Below are positions 49,896 through 54,526 of a stretch of DNA of 54,526 nucleotides, one piece after another. The notes under the pieces are model-generated. The model ran no database searches. It was given only the letters and a program-made list of their open reading frames with translations, and was not told the DNA's origin. The position numbers and the translations under genes are program-made. Source of the stretch: Luteitalea sp. (lineage in GTDB: Bacteria; Acidobacteriota; Vicinamibacteria; Vicinamibacterales; Vicinamibacteraceae). How positions within the stretch are numbered: position 1 is the stretch's first letter; every line of letters begins with the position of its first letter. The stretch is taken from contig WHTZ01000001.1 in the NCBI GenBank assembly GCA_009377495.1, forward strand, positions 1 through 54,526, written 5' to 3'.

Positions 49896-50795
49896 ATGGA
49901 AGCCAAAGTGTTGACTACGATTAGCGAGGTGCAGCGAAGCCTCGAAAAACAAGGCTACATCGCCGAGCGTAGCCTTGCCACGACCATCTTCCTCGCCCTG
50001 CGTCTCGCGCGCCCGCTGCTCGTCGAGGGTGAGCCCGGCGTGGGCAAGACAGAGGTGGCGCGGGTGCTGGCTGCGGTCCTCGACACGCGGCTCGTGCGAC
50101 TGCAGTGTTACGAGGGGATCGACGTCGCCCAAGCGGTGTACGACTGGGACTACGCGCGGCAAATGCTGGAGATTCGACTGCTCGAGGCGTCTGGCGAGCA
50201 CGACGCGAGGCGCGTGCGTCACGACATTTTTGGCCCGTCGTTCCTGTTGAAACGGCCGCTGCTGCAAGCGCTCGATGCTCCGGACGGGCGCGCACCGGTG
50301 CTGCTGATCGACGAGCTCGATCGTGCAGACGAGGAGTTCGAGGCCTTTCTCCTCGAGCTGCTGGCGGATTGGCAGATCACCGTTCCGGAAATCGGCACCT
50401 TTCACGCTGAGCACCCGCCGGTGGTCATTGTCACCTCGAACCGCACGCGCGAGATTCACGACGCGCTCAAGCGCCGATGCTTGTATCACTGGATTCCGTA
50501 TCCCTCCTTCGAGAAGGAGCTGCAGATCGTGCGCCGCAAGGTAACAGGTGTCCCCGAGCGGCTATCGCAGCAGATCGTCACGCTCGTGCAGGGACTCCGC
50601 GAGCTCGAGCTCACCAAGGCACCAGGCGTTGCCGAGACGCTGGACTGGGCGGCGGCGCTGTTGGCGCTCGACTGCGGCGACCTCGAACGAGAGATCGTCG
50701 ACGGCGCGCTCGGTGCACTCGTGAAAGATCAGGACGACCTGGAGCTGGCACGCGAGCACCTCCCAGCTCTCATCGCACGGGCAAGGGCTATCTAA
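49896..50795 (+). CDS. coxD: CoxD-like MoxR-family AAA+ ATPase
   Basis: A 299-residue MoxR-type AAA+ protein. It has Walker A LVEGEPGVGKTEVARVLA, then RLQCYEGIDVAQAVYDWDYARQML (typical of CoxD), Walker B APVLLIDELDRADEEFEAFLLELLADWQITVPEIG and sensor region VVIVTSNRTREIHDALKRRCLYHWIPYP. In CO oxidisers CoxD helps assemble the Cu-S-Mo centre. In form-II-like clusters it is thought to aid cofactor maturation together with CoxE. It starts 3 nt after the receptor gene and is followed after 16 nt by coxE. Confidence 0.93.
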   Translation: MEAKVLTTISEVQRSLEKQGYIAERSLATTIFLALRLARPLLVEGEPGVGKTEVARVLAAVLDTRLVRLQCYEGIDVAQAVYDWDYARQMLEIRLLEASGEHDARRVRHDIFGPSFLLKRPLLQALDAPDGRAPVLLIDELDRADEEFEAFLLELLADWQITVPEIGTFHAEHPPVVIVTSNRTREIHDALKRRCLYHWIPYPSFEKELQIVRRKVTGVPERLSQQIVTLVQGLRELELTKAPGVAETLDWAAALLALDCGDLEREIVDGALGALVKDQDDLELAREHLPALIARARAI

Positions 50796-50811
50796 AGGTG
50801 CACCTCGTGTT

Positions 50812-52035
50812 ATGAGCCATTTCGTTCCGCATCTGCTTCGATTTGGTCGAGCGCTCCGGGAGGCTGGAGTGCGCGTGACAACGGCCCAAGTCGCACAGTT
50901 CGTGCAGGCGCTCCCTCACATAGACGTCGCAGACCGCAAGGCCTTTCGCGATGCGGCGCGGTGCACGCTCGTGTCCCATCGTGACGAGCTGCCGGCATTC
51001 GATCGCCTGTTCGCACAATTCTGGAGCCCAGCGGCCGCGACCCTGGCCGCTGCAGCCGGCGCGCCGCGGGACAATGTGCCATCGCGCGGTCGGGCGCCCG
51101 CACAAGTGGGACTTCTCGCGACGCCACGGTCGCCACCCTCCGAACGCGCACCGGACACGACAGAGCGCACGGTCGTCGATCGTGTGCTGACCTACAGCGG
51201 GGTTGAAATCTTGCGGCGCAAGCGCTTCGAGGAGCTGTCGCAAGACGAGCTGACGGAAGTGGAGCGGATGCTGCGGCGCTTGACATGGCGCGTGGAAGAG
51301 CGCCGCAGCCGCCGTCATCGGCGGGCGCCACGCGGACCGCGGCTCGACTGGCGCCGGACGATCGCGGCGGCGATTCGGCACGACGGCGAGTGGATTGCCC
51401 GACGGTGGCAACAGCGGGCGCGTGTGCCGCGTCCGCTGGTGGTGCTGGCTGACGTCAGCGGATCCATGGAGCGCTATACTCGGCTGCTCCTCACGTTCTT
51501 GCACACCCTCACCCGACAGGGCTCACGATACGGACGCCGCCAACGCGTCGAGACGTTTCTGTTCGGCACGCGCCTGACGCGCACCACGCGCGCGCTGGCC
51601 ACGCGCAATATCGATGGCGCCCTTGCGGAGGTGGGCCGACACGTGGTCGACTGGGCGGGCGGCACGCGCATTGGCGACAGCGTCCACCTGTTCAACCGCG
51701 TGTGGTCCCGGCGTGTCCTCGGCCGCGGGGCAGTCGTCATCATCATCAGTGATGGATGGGATCGCGGCGACCCGGCACTGGTCGGTCGAGAGATCGCGCG
51801 GTTGCGGCGATCGTGCTCACGCCTTGTGTGGCTGAACCCTCTCATCGGAACCCGCGCGTTTGCACCACGCACGCGTGGTCTGGTCGCCGCGTTGCCATAT
51901 GTCGATGACTTTCTGCCGGTCCATGACCTCACCAGCCTCGAAGCACTCGCCCGCCACCTGGAGGCGCTGCCAGCGCTTCCTTGTAGGAGGAGGTCACCTC
52001 GTGTAGACTGCGCGGAACCTGAGAAACGCCAATGA
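50812..52035 (+). CDS. coxE: CoxE-like von Willebrand factor A domain protein
   Basis: A 407-residue VWA protein. The N-terminal half is helical with MSHFVPHLLRFGRALREAGVRVTTAQVAQFVQAL and KRFEELSQDELTEVERMLRRL. The C-terminal VWA domain has the MIDAS motif VVLADVSGSMERYTRLLLTFLHTL, followed by RYGRRQRVETFLFGTRLTRTTRAL, a DWAGGTRIGDSVHLFNR segment and VVIIISDGWDRGDPALVGREIARL. It is the partner of MoxR-type ATPases, here CoxD, in molybdenum enzyme maturation. It overlaps the DUF4190 gene by 4 nt. Confidence 0.93.
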   Translation: MSHFVPHLLRFGRALREAGVRVTTAQVAQFVQALPHIDVADRKAFRDAARCTLVSHRDELPAFDRLFAQFWSPAAATLAAAAGAPRDNVPSRGRAPAQVGLLATPRSPPSERAPDTTERTVVDRVLTYSGVEILRRKRFEELSQDELTEVERMLRRLTWRVEERRSRRHRRAPRGPRLDWRRTIAAAIRHDGEWIARRWQQRARVPRPLVVLADVSGSMERYTRLLLTFLHTLTRQGSRYGRRQRVETFLFGTRLTRTTRALATRNIDGALAEVGRHVVDWAGGTRIGDSVHLFNRVWSRRVLGRGAVVIIISDGWDRGDPALVGREIARLRRSCSRLVWLNPLIGTRAFAPRTRGLVAALPYVDDFLPVHDLTSLEALARHLEALPALPCRRRSPRVDCAEPEKRQ

Positions 52036-52376
52036 GTGACACCATCCCTCCTCCGCCGCCGCCGACGACGGCACCTCCACCGCCAGGTGTCGCGCGAACA
52101 GAGGGAGGAGGCTCGAACCGTGCCGTTATTGCGCTGGTCCTGGGTGTCCTGGGTCTCGTCTGCTGCTACCCCCTCGGTCCTGTGGCCTGGTACCTGGGGA
52201 ATGAGGAGCTCAAGGCCATTCAAGCAGGGGTAGTTCCCGATACGAACCGCGTCGTGGCCCAGATCGGCATGATCCTGGGCGTCATTGGAACTATCCTGCT
52301 GGGGCTGGCGTTGCTCTGGATCTTCTTCCTCGGTGGCCTGGCCGCACTGGCCGGCATGGCTGACGCGTTTCACTGA
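52032..52376 (+). CDS. DUF4190-domain small membrane protein
   Basis: A 114-residue protein with a proline-rich N-terminus (IPPPPPPTTAPPPPGVAR) and two membrane helices: AVIALVLGVLGLVCCYPLGPVAWYLG and IGMILGVIGTILLGLALLWIFFLGGLAALAG. The helices flank the charged loop NEELKAIQAGVVPDTNRVVAQ, the DUF4190 layout. Function unknown. The ATG overlaps the end of coxE (ATGA), so it is coupled to the cox-like operon, although its role there is unclear. Confidence 0.82.
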   Translation: MSDTIPPPPPPTTAPPPPGVARTEGGGSNRAVIALVLGVLGLVCCYPLGPVAWYLGNEELKAIQAGVVPDTNRVVAQIGMILGVIGTILLGLALLWIFFLGGLAALAGMADAFH

Positions 52377-52400
52377 GATCGGCGTCGCTGCTGAAACGAC

Positions 52401-52826
52401 ATGGCTCTCGTGTCACACCCGCGAGCAGAGGATTGTCGCGGGTTCCAGTCCGAGATGACATATCCCCCGGCTGTCTGGGTGATGGCCGCGGTCCTGGTCG
52501 TGTCGGCTGCCACGGTGCTGTACTTCTTGGATCCACGCACCACATCGTTTTATCCACAGTGCCCGTTCTTCGCGCTCACCGGCTTCCTGTGCCCTGGCTG
52601 TGGTACCACACGCGCCCTCCACGCCCTGCTGCACGGCCATCTGACCGAGGCGTTTGCGCTCAACCCGTTGCTGTTCGTCGTGCCAGGACTCATCGTGCTG
52701 ATGCAGCGGTTACCGCACTGGGGACTCGATGGTCGCCACGCACTGCACCTGCGCAATGCCTCGAGCTGGACTCTGCTCGCGCTGGTCCTCAGCTTCTGGA
52801 TCGGGCGCAACCTACCTACGTACTGA
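52401..52826 (+). CDS. DUF2752-domain membrane protein
   Basis: A 141-residue membrane protein; ATG 52455 (MTYPPAVWVMAAVLVV) is an alternative start. The DUF2752 signature is clear: FYPQCPFFALTGFLCPGCGTTRALHALLHGHLTEAFALNPLLFVVPGLIVLMQ, with the CPGCGTTR motif. Three hydrophobic segments are visible. Function unknown. It often follows DUF4190 or TM2-type genes. It is 24 nt downstream of the DUF4190 gene and the last gene of the rightward operon before a new promoter region. Confidence 0.85.
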   Translation: MALVSHPRAEDCRGFQSEMTYPPAVWVMAAVLVVSAATVLYFLDPRTTSFYPQCPFFALTGFLCPGCGTTRALHALLHGHLTEAFALNPLLFVVPGLIVLMQRLPHWGLDGRHALHLRNASSWTLLALVLSFWIGRNLPTY

Positions 52827-52844
52827 CCACAGGTCCATTCAGTA

Positions 52845-52873
52845 TTGACACCTCGCTTGACTGTCGATAGTCT
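52845..52873 (+). promoter_or_regulatory. Candidate sigma-70-like promoter for the ADOP permease
   Basis: TTGACA at 52845-52850 and TAGTCT at 52868-52873 are spaced by 17 nt. The -10 lies in the first of two direct repeats at 52862 and 52883. The permease ATG follows 73 nt downstream of the -10. Confidence 0.5.
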
Positions 52874-52903
52874 CGGCATTAGTGTCGATAGTCGAGGCAT
52901 ATC
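52862..52903 (+). repeat. Pair of 18-21-bp direct repeats, possible operator
   Basis: TGTCGATAGTCTCGGCAT at 52862-52879 recurs as TGTCGATAGTCGAGGCAT at 52883-52900, differing at two positions, 21 nt apart (two helical turns). They overlap the candidate -10 and may bind a regulator. PadR-family proteins often control ADOP permeases, but none is in the window. Confidence 0.6.
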
Positions 52904-52946
52904 GCGCGCGTGGCCCATTCCCGGGGCTCCGTGACGGGAGGTAACG

Positions 52947-54526
52947 ATGCGACGGGGAATCAATCGCTTGCGCCTGCGGATCCGCTCGCTGTTCCGCAGC
53001 GGCCAGGTCGATGCGGAGCTGCAGCGTGAGCTGCGCCTCCATCTCGATGCGCAGATCGCCGAGCACGTGGCGGCCGGAATGAGTCCAGCCGCCGCCCGCA
53101 GGGCGGCGCTCAGGGACTTCGGTGCGCTCGCCAGGATCGAGGAGGAATGCCGTGATGCACGCCGTGTGTCCTTCTTCTCGAACCTGATTCAAGACCTCCG
53201 GTACGCTCGACGCTCTTTGTCCCACCAGCCGCTGCTCGTGGTGGCTGCCACGCTGTCGATTGCCGTCGGCGTCAGTGCCAATAGCACGATCTTCAGTCTC
53301 GCGAACGATCTGCTCCTCGCACCGCCGACCGTCGACCGCCCCAATCACGTGGTGCGCATCCGGATGGGACACGGCAGCCACGTGTCCTATCGTCAGTGGC
53401 AAAGCCTCAGTGCAAGCGGCGCGCTTGCGGGGATGGCCGGCTATCAGATGGAGCGTGTGGTGAACTGGCGAGGCGCGGATCACTCGGCCGCGCTGATGCC
53501 GCTGATTGTCACATCGAATTTCTTCGACGTGTTGAGGCTCCCGATGGCCCTGGGCCGCGGCTTCACGGCCGCGGAGGCACACGCTGAGCGCGATCCCCGC
53601 CTCGTCGTCCTCAGTCACGGATTCTGGCAGCGGCGGCTCGGCGGCGATCCCACCGTGGTCGGTCGGACGCTCACGTTCAACGGTGAGCCCTATACGGTGA
53701 TCGGCGTGACGGCCAGTGAGCTGCGCTCGGTGACCGGGTTCGGTTTGGCCTGGGAAGTGTACCTGCCGCTCAGCCGCTCGCTGATGCCCGACCTCGATGA
53801 ACCTGCGGCTGCCGCGGTTGCGCTCATCGGACGCTTGCACGAGGGACAAACCGTGGCCCAGGGGCGCAGCGCGCTCGCCACGGTCGCCCAACGTCTCGCA
53901 GACGAGCACCGTGACTGGCCAGGTAACTTCGCGGATCTCTGGCAGTTCGCGCCAGTCGTCGGACTCGGTCAGTGGACGGAATTCCCGGCAGTCGGTGCCT
54001 TTTTCGGCTTGCTGTTGCTGGTGGTCGGCCTCGTGCTGGCCATCGCGTGTGCGAACGTCGCTGGGCTCCTGCTCGCGCGCAGCACCGTGCGGCGCCGCGA
54101 GATTGCGATGCGTCTGGCGCTTGGGGCGAGCCGTGCCCGGCTCGTGCAGCAATTCTTGACCGAAGGGCTTTGGCTCGCGCTGCTCGGTACCGTGGCCGGA
54201 CTCCTGTTGGCGCTGATGCTCATGCGGCTCCTGGCGGCTGTTTCGCTGCCGCTGCCCTTGCCAATCGAGCTACACCTCGGCCTCGACGCGCGACTCCTGA
54301 CCCACGCGCTCGTGTTGCTGGTCCTGACGACCGTGCTCTGCAGCTTGGCGCCGGCCCTGCAATCGACGCGCGTGGCCCTCGTGCCGTCGCTCAAACAGGA
54401 CGTGCCGAGGTTCAGCCACCGCCGCTGGACGTTGCGCGGCCTGCTCGTGGCCGGGCAGGTGGCCGTGTCGGTGGTGCTCCTGCTGACGGCGTTTCTCTTC
54501 CTGCGCAATCTCGCGCGTGCGCACTC
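52947..54526 (+). CDS. ADOP-type MacB/FtsX-like permease with prefix domain (partial)
   Basis: The gene runs off the right edge; 526 residues are visible from the ATG at 52947, which has GGGAGG 5 nt upstream. Residues ~1-75 are the permease prefix domain (RSGQVDAELQRELRLHLDAQIAEHVAAGMSPAAARRAALRDFGAL). The first MacB core and FtsX unit follow: RYARRSLSHQPLLVVAATLSIAVGVSANSTIFSLANDLLL, VVLSHGFWQRRLGGDPTVVGRTLTFNGEPYTVIGV, and FGLLLLVVGLVLAIACANVAGLLLARSTVRRREIAMRLALGASRARLVQQ. The second unit starts with LLVAGQVAVSVVLLLTAFLFLRNL. It is probably about 800 residues when complete. The cargo is unknown. Confidence 0.88.
   Translation, partial: MRRGINRLRLRIRSLFRSGQVDAELQRELRLHLDAQIAEHVAAGMSPAAARRAALRDFGALARIEEECRDARRVSFFSNLIQDLRYARRSLSHQPLLVVAATLSIAVGVSANSTIFSLANDLLLAPPTVDRPNHVVRIRMGHGSHVSYRQWQSLSASGALAGMAGYQMERVVNWRGADHSAALMPLIVTSNFFDVLRLPMALGRGFTAAEAHAERDPRLVVLSHGFWQRRLGGDPTVVGRTLTFNGEPYTVIGVTASELRSVTGFGLAWEVYLPLSRSLMPDLDEPAAAAVALIGRLHEGQTVAQGRSALATVAQRLADEHRDWPGNFADLWQFAPVVGLGQWTEFPAVGAFFGLLLLVVGLVLAIACANVAGLLLARSTVRRREIAMRLALGASRARLVQQFLTEGLWLALLGTVAGLLLALMLMRLLAAVSLPLPLPIELHLGLDARLLTHALVLLVLTTVLCSLAPALQSTRVALVPSLKQDVPRFSHRRWTLRGLLVAGQVAVSVVLLLTAFLFLRNLARAH

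Noticed and set aside
52839..54152. 437-codon minus-strand frame at the right end
   Set aside because: The plus strand encodes an ADOP permease with prefix domain, a ribosome-binding site and a promoter; the minus frame has no domain.
1..54526. tRNA, rRNA, integrase or prophage boundaries
   Set aside because: No tRNA-like cloverleaf, rRNA, integrase, transposase or phage structural gene was recognised on either strand by reading.

Overview
The window is high-GC, gene-dense bacterial DNA whose content points to an Acidobacteriota lineage, probably Vicinamibacteria-like. This is inferred from gene families, since there is no rRNA or other marker here. The indicators are four intact Oar-type TonB-dependent receptors with an N-terminal carboxypeptidase-regulatory-like domain, plus one outer-membrane-protein tail fragment; three 'ADOP'-type MacB/FtsX permeases; DUF1080, GH130, GH3, sulfatase and S9 peptidase genes; and many short palindromic repeats. 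No tRNA, rRNA or CRISPR array was seen.

Layout. 1-3.2 kb: a mannoside/glycan cassette (3' end of a probable glycosyltransferase, a GH130 protein and a GT4 glycosyltransferase) closed by a strong hairpin. 3.4-6.4 kb: a RegB/RegA-type redox two-component pair, then an aldo/keto reductase. 6.4-14.2 kb: a membrane protein, then a GH3 glycosidase and a TonB receptor transcribed leftward and divergently from a LacI-family regulator, with an AAACGTTT operator candidate between them. 14.2-20.9 kb: an ADOP permease, a secreted F5/8C plus beta-helix protein, a DUF442-type phosphatase and a cyclophilin. 20.9-23.4 kb: a Phd/VapC-like toxin-antitoxin pair and a Tat-exported sulfatase. 23.4-34.4 kb: a TonB receptor next to the sulfatase, a degraded zone (S9 peptidase pseudogene, receptor tail remnant, palindromic repeats), an intact S9 peptidase, MsrA, a broken zeta-toxin-like locus, a frameshifted ADOP permease and an alpha/beta hydrolase. 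34.5-40 kb: a TonB receptor, an ExeA-like ATPase and a secreted DUF1080 protein.

40-52.9 kb is the most coherent system. It is a molybdenum hydroxylase locus: MocA-like and XdhC-like maturation genes run leftward, and CoxG, CoxS, CoxL, CoxM, a TonB receptor, CoxD, CoxE, a DUF4190 protein and a DUF2752 protein run rightward. The large subunit carries LRGAGR rather than the AYxCSFR loop of true CO dehydrogenase, so it is probably a form-II-like hydroxylase acting on an unknown organic substrate. The receptor sits inside the operon (3 nt before coxD), which suggests that the substrate, or something needed by the enzyme, is imported through the outer membrane. The window ends inside another ADOP permease.

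The most notable non-genic signal is a set of short palindromic repeats. One has inserted in frame into the GH3 gene and adds about 40 residues. A related copy abuts the end of coxL. A second family shares an exact 17-nt match between 27.5 kb and 45.6 kb. A third, of the AAAAACGGGG...CCCCGTTTTT type, lies at gene ends, where it may serve as terminators.
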